DNA of 64,000 bases from Kingdonia uniflora. Taxonomy: Eukaryota > Streptophyta > Magnoliopsida > Ranunculales > Circaeasteraceae. The stretch's first letter is position 1. Every line of letters starts with the position of its first letter. The translations under genes were made by a program, and so were the position numbers. The DNA is taken from NCBI GenBank assembly GCA_014058105.1, contig JACGCM010002493.1, positions 620,001 through 684,000 on the forward strand, read 5' to 3'. The notes beneath the pieces are model-generated. The model was given only the letters and a program-made list of their open reading frames with translations, searched no databases and was not told where the DNA came from. This document shows positions 22,899-33,800 of this stretch, piece by piece.

Positions 22899-23478
22899 GG
22901 TAAAGGGAATTTTAGATCTTACACTTCTGCCACAAGGTTTACTATGCAATAATAAGTGTCTCCATTGTTTAATAATTATGGACTGCCCCAGGCTTCAATC
23001 TTTTCCTTTCATATAATTGAAGTGCTTAACATCCCTTAAGCGATTGACTATAGGCGGGTTCTCAGAGAAGCAAATCTCTTTTCCTTCCACGAAGAATTGT
23101 GGTGCTTTTTGAGTCCAGCAACATCTCTTAGCCCTTCATGAACTGAAGATTGTGGGTTGGTCTACGCTCACATCTTTGCCTAATGGACTTCAATGTCTTA
23201 CTACTATAGAGAAATTGACAATTTCTCGCTTTTCTAAATTGTGGATATTGCCTGAATGGTTTAGGAGACTTTCGTCGCTTCAGTTCTTAATGATTGGGGA
23301 ATGCGAAAAGTTAACATCTTTACCTTCTAAGGAAGAGATGGGATGCCTCACCATACTACGAAGGTTGAAAATTTGTCACTGCCCACTTTTGAAGATAATG
23401 TGCTTGAAGGATTGTGGCAGTGAGTGGCATAAGATATCCCACATTTCAAATATTAAAATCGATGATGAAGAAATTTAA
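22899..23478 (+). pseudogene. NLR (CC-NBS-LRR, RGA-type) leucine-rich repeat C-terminus
   Basis: One frame runs from 22899 to the TAA at 23476, broken by TAA at 23014 and TGA at 23110. It holds plant LRR units: CLHCLIIMDCPRLQSFP, TIEKLTISRFSKLWILPEWF, SSLQFLMIGECEKLTSLP, TILRRLKICHCPLLK, and the end GSEWHKISHISNIKIDDEEI, typical of RGA-type CC-NBS-LRR resistance proteins. No NB-ARC domain (P-loop, GLPL, MHD) is found nearby. It is a detached and broken end of a resistance gene lying directly after the kinase scraps. Confidence 0.8.
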
Positions 23479-26035
23479 AATCTTTAATTAGTCCATATCA
23501 GGTTAGCGTTGTTTCATTTTGATCTTGGTGTGGCATAATATCATATTGTCTTCTTTTTTTCATTTTTTTATATGATAATCTATTTCCATCGATGTAGGAT
23601 TTGTGAATCTGGAAGAGCAATGACATGCCAAGTGCCACAAAAATGTATATTGGTTAATAGAATTGTAAAGTAATCTTGGTCCAGCTTCTATATCCTTTCC
23701 CAACGAGTATCAAGGCATTATGTTTGCACCACACTCGGTGAGTTCTACATCATCTCTGTTCAGCTCTAGCGTCAAATTAACACAAATATTCTCAGCTTTG
23801 TATTAAGTTAATTCTATTTTATAGTTTAATCAGCCTTTTAGATGGCGGTTGAAGAGAAAGCTTATGAAGAGTATCTTCAGGTGGTTGAGGTCGTGTTATT
23901 CCAAATAGAGCGTGCAATTCATATGACTAAAAGCTCAAGTGGAGGAAACTTACATATCAAACCTGCGTCAATAAATATTCTTCGTAGTAATATTTCAAAC
24001 ATTATATAACTTCTTACATACTCCTACAATCGTGAAGTATTGGTCCTGAATACCATTTTCTTTCTTAACATGTTTATAATTCTTATCAGATCTTACGGAA
24101 CTGTGTGGATCACCTCATTGTAGTTACTAACTCTGTAGTTCATTCTGTTCAATCTGTTATTGATTAACAATGCACATCTTCTCTTTAAAAGTTATGATTT
24201 TAAGTACTATAATCATATATGTACGTTCACATAGAGATAAGTATCTTACTGATGAACTACATTGTGATGGTTAATTAGTAGTATTGCAAGTTTTTACCCT
24301 TCACACTCTTTTTCTTCCACTAATTTATCAAGTTTTCATTTAATTAAAGCGTCATTATTACGATTGATTAACTCCTCTTGCTGTAAAGCTACTGATCAAC
24401 GCCCATAGCTCACTTCAGTGTTGTACACTCATAATAGTTATGCTCAATCAAAGAGATAAATATGGAATCTTTGCTGTAAAGCTGGCTGGTAATCAAACGG
24501 TTGAGGCAAAAACTCGCAGGCCTTTACCTTTGCAGGTTTCAAAGATAAGCAAATCAGGGCAAGTCATGCCTAAAAAATTGTAGCAAGTTATGGTAGAAGT
24601 TACAGAGAAATCTCATGTTTAGCTACTTGTAGCAAGGCCATGCTAACTTACATGTTAGAAGCAACAGAAGCAACATCTATACAGCTCTCAGGTAGCTTTC
24701 ATGAGTTTCAGATTTGCCATGAGGCTAAAGAGAATAACAGGCAGCCATGCTTATATATAGATTTTTGTTGGATCCAGGTCATACTGCATTTTCTCCTAGA
24801 CATCATGAAGGAGCTAGCTAAACCTTTTGTTTTACTTTGAACTCGGCAATCATACCTCTTTCTTTCTTTGAAGTAATCTCTTATGTCATACTCCATACTT
24901 AAGGTAATTAGGGATATTTCACACTTTTTGTACTTCCTTTTTTCTGCATGCAAAAAAAATGATTTATGACTACATAATTTTAACATTTTGCACTTAATTC
25001 TCTTAGCAATATGTTATATTTTTGTTTGTCATCTGAAAAATAGGTCTACTTTTGAGTCATATGAGTGAAGATATTATTTGTCATCGCCAATTATACTTAA
25101 ATGAAATGTACATCTGTATCATGTTATCAGTTTTAAACTCACAATTCTCACAGTTTATATATATAGTCAATTGATGATATTGAACATACCTTTTGAGCTT
25201 TTTTTATACTAAATAATAAATCCTTACTCTAGACAGAAACTTGACTTGGGGCCAGAACATTCAGATCTATAAAAGGTAGATTTTATGGTATTTCAGCCTA
25301 ATCCCTAGACCACAGAAGCTCATAAGTTGCCGGCTACCTATAATACTATACACAGCTCATGCAAGGTGTTATTCTTGAATTAACCTTCAAATAGTGAGTA
25401 AAGGAGATCACCATGCAGCTTTTGTATGATACTGCAGTCGTTGGAATCTCATTATTCTGATGTCTATTTTTAACGTCCCCATCTTTCTCATACTCATTTT
25501 CTTCATATACCGCCATAAAATACTTGTATGATTTTCTTGCTTTAGTCACAACAACATAGGGTGATAATATCTTCAGATTTAATACTTATTTTTTGCAAGC
25601 ATTGCTTATTTCCTTTTTAGGCAGCAATGGTGCTTAAGATAATGTAGAATACAGGTTTTCACAAGTTCAACCAAAGTCTGAGGTATGAAAAGAGCAATAT
25701 TTTTAGTTTAGGAGGAGTTGTGCTAAAGAGTTTAAGACCTTGATAGACTTGCTCAAAATTCTCACTTGATAGAATTTTTGTTGAATAATAAGATCCATGT
25801 CGTTACTTCAGGTTTGTTTCAAACAAGCTTATTATTTAATTTATCTTCAATTTGGACACTTGATATTTTAGTTTGATTTCATTTCAAGTATCTATGGACC
25901 TGTTTATGACCCTAAATTAAGTTTTAGTACTGATGAAATCTCTGTATAGAATCTCTACCTATAATTGCCATAAGACAATTGTTGTACACTAGATTTATCA
26001 GTCTTTTTACATTTAGTTGGGAACATAACAGTATT

Positions 26036-26116
26036 TGATCTTTAGCTCAAATGGTAGATCACTTGGGTTGGAAATAAAATTCCAATTATCTCAAGTGATG
26101 GCGGTTCAAATCCCCA
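26036..26116 (+). other. tRNA-like or tRNA-derived SINE remnant
   Basis: TTAGCTCAAATGGTAGATC resembles the D-arm box A and GCGGTTCAAATCC the T-arm box B. The flanks GATCTT and AAGATC pair as an acceptor stem, and CTTGG pairs with TCAAG around a long central insert. The T stem pairs poorly and the anticodon loop is unclear, so a working tRNA is unlikely. It could be a decayed tRNA or the head of a SINE. Confidence 0.3.
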
Positions 26117-26176
26117 AGATCCAGTACTTTATGTTATGAATTAATGTCTAAATGATAGAAACTATATCACGAAAGG

Positions 26177-26310
26177 GAAAATGTTACACTATTTGTGGAC
26201 AATGATACTTTTAACTTTTAACATGGGTTGGAGGAGAAGTTATTGGTGGAGTAACACCTTTAATGGGGAGATGTGTCTATTTGGTCAATCAAAATAGTGT
26301 AGACATTTTC
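26177..26310. mobile_element. possible small MITE with about 20-bp inverted ends
   Basis: The ends GAAAATGTTACACTATTTG and CAAAATAGTGTAGACATTTTC are inverted repeats with one indel and one or two mismatches, 134 bp apart. No convincing target duplication was found. Confidence 0.35.
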
Positions 26311-26792
26311 TGTAGTAAAAGGAAACACCATTGAGATCGACATGTTAGCATAATTGACGAAAACACGGTATTTTGCAGACTACAAGTTTATTTTTTTACA
26401 GTGTCAATACGGGTATATAAGTTTAGAATGTAGTGTTGAAGGCACTCAAAGTGCTATGAAACAACGAGTGTAACTGTGGTGTACCACGGGCACAACTAGT
26501 CTATTATACATTAGATAAGAGTATTTTTTATATAGACAAATTTGCCATTGTCTCAAAGATAAAGAGGGGCTGGGATTTGTGGGAAAGGGAGAGATGTACG
26601 ACCTAGATTACTTTTACTCTCATACTTAGGGGTACTTTGAAAAAAATATAGAAATGGGTAGTTTAGTCTTACTGCTTCTCTTTATCTCTTCCATCTTAAT
26701 CCCGACTCTTCATCTCTCCCAAAGCCATCTCTTCATCTCTCCCAAATACGCCTCTTCCACCTGTGCCTCCTCCTCCTCTTTCTTCAAAGACC

Positions 26793-26804
26793 TCCCTCCC
26801 TCTC

Positions 26805-26853
<49 letters not shown>

Positions 26854-26854
26854 T
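26793..26854 (+). repeat. (CT)n microsatellite
   Basis: A CT-rich run of about 60 bp directly before the ATG of the FAM10 pseudogene. Such pyrimidine runs are common in plant 5' leaders. Confidence 0.9.
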
Positions 26855-26855
26855 T

Positions 26856-28113
26856 ATGGCGCCTGTGATGAGTTCACCACAGTTGAAGGAGTTAAAGCTT
26901 TTTGTCAAAGAATGTAAATCAATCCCATCGATGCTCGATGACCATTCTCTCTCCTTCTATCCTATTTACCTCCTCGGGTATTACTACTTCTCCAACTAAA
27001 CCCTAAACCCAATTTTACTCTCTTTCTTTCTACAGTTTAATTTTCTCATTTGATTTGATGCTTTTGTTTCAGTCTTAGCACCAAGGTTCCCCAACCGGTA
27101 CCTCTTTCTAATCTAATCTCTCTGTATTATTTTGCAAACCCTAGAAATTGATTATAGTTTTGTGTTTGGGATTGAGCTACAGTAAGTCGAAGCGTTTGAA
27201 GATGATTTGAAGCATTTCTGGGCATGAAGCATTTGAAGATGATGAGATGAAGGTGGAATCGAAAGATAAAAGTGATGATTTGATTGAGTATAATCTTAAA
27301 TTATTAGGAGAGGATGTTGTGGAGCATGATAATGATTCTCCACAGAAGGTAAATTTTTCTAACATTTGGGTATTTCTAATTTGTTTTAGTTTTTGTTGAG
27401 TTGATTGTAAATGGAGTTTTTGTGATTGAGTTGTAAATATTAATGTAGATGGGAGATCCGTCTGTTGAGGTTACGGATAAGAGTTAAGATGAATCTCAAA
27501 TGGCAAAGTCTTTGGCTATGGAAGAGCTTGCGAAGGGTATGTGTAAATGGATTATGTTTATAATGTGATAATTGTGTGATAATTTTTGTTGGAACTTGAT
27601 TGTGTACATATACTTTAGGTGAACTTGAGAAAACGATTGAGCATCTTACAGAGGCGATTTTACTTAATCCGACATCGGCTATTATGTAGGTAATGTTTTT
27701 TGTTGGCAACGTATGTTGGGGGTTTGATTATTTACGGGATTTGGGTTTGTTGAATTTTTTCCTTTTGGTGTGTCATATGTGCAGCTAGCTCATACATTAA
27801 AATAAAGAAACTGAATGTTGCTATTCGGGATGCCAATGCAGCTTTAGAGGTTTTTTCTACATATTGTTTAGGTAAACTTGAGAAAGCGATTGAGCATCTT
27901 GCAGAAGCCATTTTACTTAATCTGGCATCGGCTATTATTTATGGGATCAGAGGTAATGTTTTTTGTTGGCAACGTATGTTGGGGGTTTGATTATGTATAA
28001 GATTTGGGTCTGTTGATTTTCTTCTTTTGGTGTGTCATATGTGCAGCTAGCGTATACATTAAAATGAAGAAACTGAATGTTGCTATTCGGGATGCCAATG
28101 TAGCTTTAAAGGT
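26856..28113 (+). pseudogene. FAM10 / Hsc70-interacting protein (HIP) pseudogene with duplicated TPR exons
   Basis: Exon-like pieces follow the plant FAM10 order. 26856: MAPVMSSPQLKELKLFVKEC then IPSMLDDHSLSFY (N-terminal dimerisation region). About 27073: LSTKVPQP. About 27181-27350: KSKR and an acidic stretch ending NDSPQK. 27451: MGDPSVEV. 27619 on: GELEKTIEHLTEAILLNPTS, then YIKIKKLNVAIRDANAALE, which are TPR helices. The two TPR exons with their intron recur at 27872-28113 (KLEKAIEHLAEAILLNLASA, YIKMKKLNVAIRDANVAL). Frame breaks (TGA near 27208, TAA at 27485, TAG at 27687) and loss of the later TPR and Sti1 parts mark it as dead. Working FAM10 proteins are Hsp70 co-chaperones. Confidence 0.75.
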
Positions 28114-28120
28114 TTTTTCT
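27620..28120 (+). repeat. tandem duplication of about 255-262 bp (two TPR exons plus intron)
   Basis: The segment from AACTTGAGAAAACGATTGAG (27622) to GAGGTTTTTTCTA recurs from 27875. The intron between the exons is nearly identical (TTTTTTGTTGGCAACGTATG). The second copy has 9 extra bases (ATGGGATCA) that restore the exon end. Confidence 0.85.
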
Positions 28121-28942
28121 ATACTCAATTTTAGCCTTCACTTAAAAGTTTAATGTTGCAATTGATTTGTTTTTTGTTGTGACAATTTTGGGGTTTACTG
28201 GGAATCTGGTGGTATTGATATTTGGGTGTGTTAGTACATTACTATTAAGCGCAACAATTTCCCTCGCACGAACACCATCTTCGCTCATATGTGCAAACAA
28301 AACATACCCTATAACGCCAATAAGCAGCTAATTGTAGTTAAATGTTTTACAAAAACATTTAACATATATACCCTATTAACATCAACATTGGTTTTTGACT
28401 CACATTTTTCCCACGATATCCTGTTGATATGATCTATAATTTATCTAGGAATATTTAGACTGTGCTTGGTTCTTTATAAATAAATAAATAAATAAATAAA
28501 AAGAGAAAAAAATGGTATAGATGAAATCATGGAAGTATACATTAGCTGGTTGGTTTGGAGATGCGAATACGAAGGAAATATATGAAATGTGCTTATTTGC
28601 AAAAGATTTCAAAAAAAGTTGTTCACTATTTTTTCTGCTGAACTGAATTATCTCATTCAAGATTTCCTATCGATGTGTTTCTTACTTTATTAATCAAAAT
28701 TTTATTTATCCAATTTTGTGATATTTTTTGTCTTTATTAATGTGGGTACTACTGTTTTCATGTATTGTTTTTAATTTTAATAACCTAAAGCTGCATTATG
28801 TTCCATAGTGGTATAAAATTGCTCTTTGGTGAACTCGAATAAACAAGACGTATATGTTTCACAGTGATACAAAATTTGGCCTAAATTGCATTAACGTTCA
28901 TTATATTTTGGTCTAAATTGTACTTAGGTTCTAATTACATCC
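28114..28942. other. intergenic with an (AAAT)n microsatellite
   Basis: No gene seen. A TAAA/AAAT run occupies about 28475-28500. Confidence 0.6.
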
Positions 28943-29104
28943 ATGACGAACTCGCCGTCGAAGCGCAAAAATGACGACAAATATAACAAAAAGATTCTTG
29001 AAGCTCACATTCAACCTAATCATCTAAAGGATGAAGGTTATTCAGGTGTTGAAGCTATTAAGTATCTTCATAGTTACATATTTAAGGGGCATGAAAAGAC
29101 TTAA
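28943..29104 (+). pseudogene. Helitron-like helicase N-terminal domain scrap
   Basis: A 53-residue frame: MTNSPSKRKNDDKYNKKILE then AHIQPN and GVEAIKYLHSYIFKGHEKT before TAA. The last part resembles the SIKAVKYLYKYIYKGHDR motif of the Helitron_like_N domain, and YNKKILEAH resembles the VPYNxxLLLKY part before it. Nothing else of a Helitron (helicase, hairpin and CTRR end) was found beside it. Confidence 0.4.
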
Positions 29105-30823
29105 CTTTGTGATTAAATTGCAATTAGAAGTAAATTGTGATGGAGTTAATTATACATATTAGAGTGTATTTTTTCTTAGCTTAGTTGGAAGTAACGTCGT
29201 TATTTGTAGACATCTTATTATATTTATCGATTTATATGGTGAAGAAAAATGACTACCAAGTTTAATTGTTTTGTTGTAATGTTGAATGTTTGCCTTCCTA
29301 GGATTTCGATTTCTACTGAAGCACACCTAGGATTTCGATTTCTACTGATTTCATCTTGATTAGTTATGATTTGGGTAATTCTAATTTGTAATATGAGTTT
29401 TCATTTATTTATGTATTGATAAGGTTTTGATTTATTAATAATTTCTTCTTTGTATTGGGACACAAGCTAAATATATAGGATACTCAGAGATTGCTTGGTT
29501 CTTAGATTCTATTTAGTTTGAGTAACTGTTATTGGGGGTTACTTTGCACCTTAGAGAGTAACCAATCAAATGATTATGAGCAATCCATCTAGCATCTCTC
29601 ATAAGTATTTAATTGCTGTAAAGCTTCAGAATTTGGAAAAATATGAGACTTGAAGATTGGCTCAGAAATAATATGATTGTAAACTCTTTGAAAAATCCCA
29701 ATAACAATATGAGCAATTTAGTCTTCAAAATATTTACTGCAAGAACACATTATCTTCACATCGTAGAAGTACCGCAAGTTTTTAACAGGAAAGTTTTTGG
29801 ATTATTTATATCTACGGGTTTTTTTAGCGCTGAAGGCGCATTAATGGATAATTTTGTATTGCCAAAAGCACGTCGACGTAATCGTCGTGGTGAGCCGTGG
29901 GTAGTATAGTCTCTACTATTATAAAGGAAAGCACCCCTTGCAAGCCGTGTTTGTTGTCCTCTAATATTACAGAAATACCTTTAGTTGTTCATTAAAATTA
30001 CAATACTGCCCTCTGAAAAGGAGAAAGGAACTTAAACTCGGACCTCAAAATCTCAGATCATCTGTTGTCTCCATTCTGTCATCTCCCCAAAATGCAAACA
30101 TCAACCACAAGATTGCCATGAGGGAAAACATACCTCGAATAATCGGTTGGAAAGAACAAACATGCACCAAATCAATATCATCTAATTTAAAACCACAAAC
30201 ACTGGATGTCCTCAAAGTAGTGTAAATGGCAAAGTCAGTGAAGAACACCACTAGAACATTTAAAACTTTTTTTGTTCAAGGATTTGAACATTTGAGAGAG
30301 AACCAAGAGATGGGGTTGTAGAGGAGTTATAGACAAGCAATGGGTAGTTACTCTGATAAATAAAAGTCATAGTTATAGACAAGCAATGTTTCAACACAGA
30401 TGTTCTCATCATAGTATTTGATGAGACTCCGATGTAAGGGATGCTATATCAATGTTTTAACTACAAATTAAATTATGTTTGAAACAGGCAATGAAGGGGT
30501 TGCAATAAGTGCATGTCGTAAGTCATTGTGCCATAAAGGGGGTTGCACACATAAGAAAGCGCTTTCGGGCGTGCAACACTAGTCCAGTGATAGAGGACCC
30601 TCTCCACCGTTGGATCATCTCTTCCTCATATCACCATCAACGTGCCAGATATTCCCCTCTTATGACCTCAACACGACTCTATTGCTGGACTCTCTCTCTC
30701 GCTCTCTCTCTTCCCTCCCAAAACCCCAACCCAAAAGAGGAAGCATAAACCCTATTTCATCTCTACCTCCTCAAACCCTAATATTACAATCTCTCTGTCT
30801 ATCTCTAGGGCATGTGAAATGCG
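29105..30823. other. intergenic and dNK upstream region
   Basis: It contains a 20-bp direct repeat (CCTAGGATTTCGATTTCTAC at 29299 and 29328) and, just before dNK, a CT-rich stretch at about 30687-30722 that probably lies in the dNK promoter or 5' leader. No clear TATA box was found there. Confidence 0.4.
29643..29909 (+). CDS. small open reading frame, unknown
   Basis: An 88-codon frame (MRLEDWLRNNMIVNSLKNPN... ending KARRRNRRGEPWVV) with a basic end. I do not recognise it. It has no signal peptide or membrane segment and no neighbouring exon. It could be chance or an exon of a decayed gene. Confidence 0.15.
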   Translation: MRLEDWLRNNMIVNSLKNPNNNMSNLVFKIFTARTHYLHIVEVPQVFNRKVFGLFISTGFFSAEGALMDNFVLPKARRRNRRGEPWVV

Positions 30824-33800
30824 ATGCAGAAATTGTTACGGCGAAGCCCCTCTTCAGCTCCCATTCTTTGCACCGGAGGTCCGACTTTGAAGAAATCCAC
30901 CAAGTTTACCTTCTATCTTTCACCACTCACAATGCCCACAACCACCACTGCCTTCGTCGGAGCTATCTCCGCCACCAAGTCAACAGCAACCACCCCCTTC
31001 TTCAATAAGTCGACAATATCCGCTCGCTTCGCGTCGACTTGTTGCGGGATGTGCCGGTGTTCGCTTAGTAACAACACCTCTCCCTCGAGAGCCTGGGCGG
31101 TATCGGCTTCGGCTTCGGCTTTGGCGTCTCGGTTGGCTTGGTTTCATACGAAGTCTGAAGGTGAGGTTCAAGCGGTTTTAGGAGCCGTGGAGGGGTTTAG
31201 TGGGGGTGTGACGGGGAAGGATGATGAGGAATCTTCTGATGATGAGGAGAAAGGGGAGGAGAAGAGGTTGAAGTTGCAGAGTAGGAGAAGGGCGTCGACG
31301 TTTACTGGTAGTTCTTCACAGAATGGGAATCCTGACCTGTTAACAATTCCTGGAGTTGGGCCGAGGAATTTGAGAAAACTTGTTGATAAAGGGATTGGAG
31401 GAGTTGCTGAGCTTAAACAACTGTATAGGGATAAGGTAAAACTTTCAATGTTGTGTTATTGTTAAAATGCACTAAAAAGTTTGAAGTTTTTCGTGATTTA
31501 TTATGTTTTGTTTAGAATTTAATGTATGGTGTGGAGTTTGGAGATTATAACCTGTTAATGTTATAGTGTACACTGACATTGTGGAGAACAACTAGAGTTA
31601 TTTGTTTTCGGTGGGCTGGTGAAAGAGTGGGAATGATGAGAGATGTGTAGAGAGGCTTTGATATGACCACATTTTTTTTTGAGAAGAGGAGTGATGGGAA
31701 TGGCTGTAAGAGAGGGTATACAGATAGATAAGTAGAGGAGGTTATGGGGAAAAGTATGCCTCTAAGGAAGTTTCCAGTGCACCAAAGATGAAGAGGGAGC
31801 AACAATCTTTATGGTCTTTGATAGTTTTACCCCTTGTTTTTGGGAGTTAGAATAAGGGTCATGGGCCATTGAGTTATTGACGTTGTTTTTTTGGATATTC
31901 CGACTAGTTAGATGGTCAATTAGCAGTTACATTTATTCACTGTCTCTTATTTTGTGTTCACCTAAACTCCTCTGCAATTTATGCTATTTGATGTGATGCG
32001 TACCACACTACAACAATGGTTATATTGAATTTGTTATGTTGGCTATGCGAGTCTCTCTAATAAGGCTCCTTGTCTGTTACTTTGTGCAGTTTTTTGGGAA
32101 GGCCAGTGAGACAATGGTTGATTATTTACAGAGTTCTGTGGGCATCATACATAAAAATCATGCTGAAAGTATAACATCCTATATCAAAGAAAGTGTTGAT
32201 GAAGAGTTAAAGGATGACAGTTCAAACTCAGATTCGAAACCCCACCGGAGTAAGCGTCTCACCTTTTGTGTCGAGGGGAATATCAGTGTTGGGAAGACCA
32301 CCTTCCTTCAGAGGATAGCTAATGAAACACTTGAGTTACGTGATCTTGTTGAGGTGGTTCCGGAGCCTATTTCAAAGTGGCAGGATATTGGACCTGATCA
32401 TTTTAATATATTGAATGCTTTCTATGCCCAGCCAGAGAGGTACGCCTATACCTTTCAAAACTATGTGTTTGTAACACGAGTTATGCAGGAACGAGAATCT
32501 GCCGGCGGAGTTAAACCACTCCGGTTGATGGAAAGGAGCGTATTTAGTGATAGAATGGTATGCTATGATCTCTTTGAACTGATTTTTTTTTGGTGACTTT
32601 AGCAGGATTCACTTTTGCTCTTGTACGTTGCACATGTAAATTTGTAATTGATAGATGCTAGCTAATGTTGTTCCTCTTTGACATTTCTATGAACATGAAG
32701 GTCTTTGTACGAGCTGTTCACGAAGCAAAATGGATGAATGAGATGGAGATTAGCATCTACGACTCTTGGTTTGATCCTGTTGTTTCAACCCTACCCGGAC
32801 TTGTCCCTGATGGATTTATCTATCTTAGAGCTAGCCCTGATACTTGTCACAAACGTATGATGCTACGCAAGAGGGAAGAGGAAGGTGGTGTATCCCTTGA
32901 TTATTTGCGTGGTCTACATGAAAAACATGAAAGTTGGCTGTTTCCTTCTGAAAGTGGCAATCATGACGTATTGTCTGTCAGCCAGCTACCTCTTCACCTG
33001 GGCAACTCCTTACACCCTGAAATAAAAGACCGTGTATTTTATTTGGAGGGTGATCATATGCATTCAAGCATTCAAAAGGTGGTCCTTATCAATATTGTTT
33101 CCAATTATTTTTTATATTAGTTTGTTTAAAATAGCTTGTCCTCAATTATTTCTTAACTTCCTGCCTTTTCTTTTGAGAAGGTTCCTGCTCTGATTTTGGA
33201 TTGTGAGCCCAATATTGACTTCAGCAAAGATATTGACGCAAAGAGGCAGTAAGCTTACTATGACTTTTTTCCTTAATACGTTTTACACGTTTTGTTGTCC
33301 AGATGGTGTGATATTAAGATCGATATTTTTCTGGACTATAAAATAGTCCAAAATCAGAATGACCTTATCATCTCCCTAAAGATTTTTGTATAAAATAGTT
33401 TCTTAAAATCTAATTTTTGTCTATATTCCTATCAAAATGACCTTTCATTTGTATATACTTATTTGTCTGTCAAAACACGTTTTTTGCTTGTTACTTAATT
33501 ATCATATTTTTATTTCTGATTATTTTTACCTCTATGTTTACAAGGGTAACTTAGTGTGTATTTCTATCAGAACGATGAAAAGAACAACTTTCACCTGTAC
33601 ATATTTATCTATTAAATCACATGTTTTTGCTTGTTATTTTATCAACGTAGTATATTCCTTTCATATTACTAGATTGTGTGGTACTCTCCAATATTTTTTT
33701 GAACATGGACCTTATACTCTTCAAAAAGATAAGACTAGTTGGTCATTTATCTTTGACCTTCACATTGTTCTTTCCATGGAGTAACTTGGCTTGTTTATCA

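Larger units (their letters stand above)
23479..26855. other. intergenic, no gene recognised
   Basis: AT-rich sequence without a supported gene. A 55-codon frame from 23842 (MAVEEKAYEEYLQVVEVVLF...) has no recognised family. A tRNA-like segment lies at 26036-26116 and a small inverted-repeat unit at 26177-26310; both are listed separately. Confidence 0.5.

Noticed and set aside
26654..26999. Leucine/serine-rich + frames and an arginine/glutamate-rich minus frame
   Set aside because: They are translations of the CT microsatellite before the FAM10 pseudogene. Only the frame from 26856 matches a known protein.
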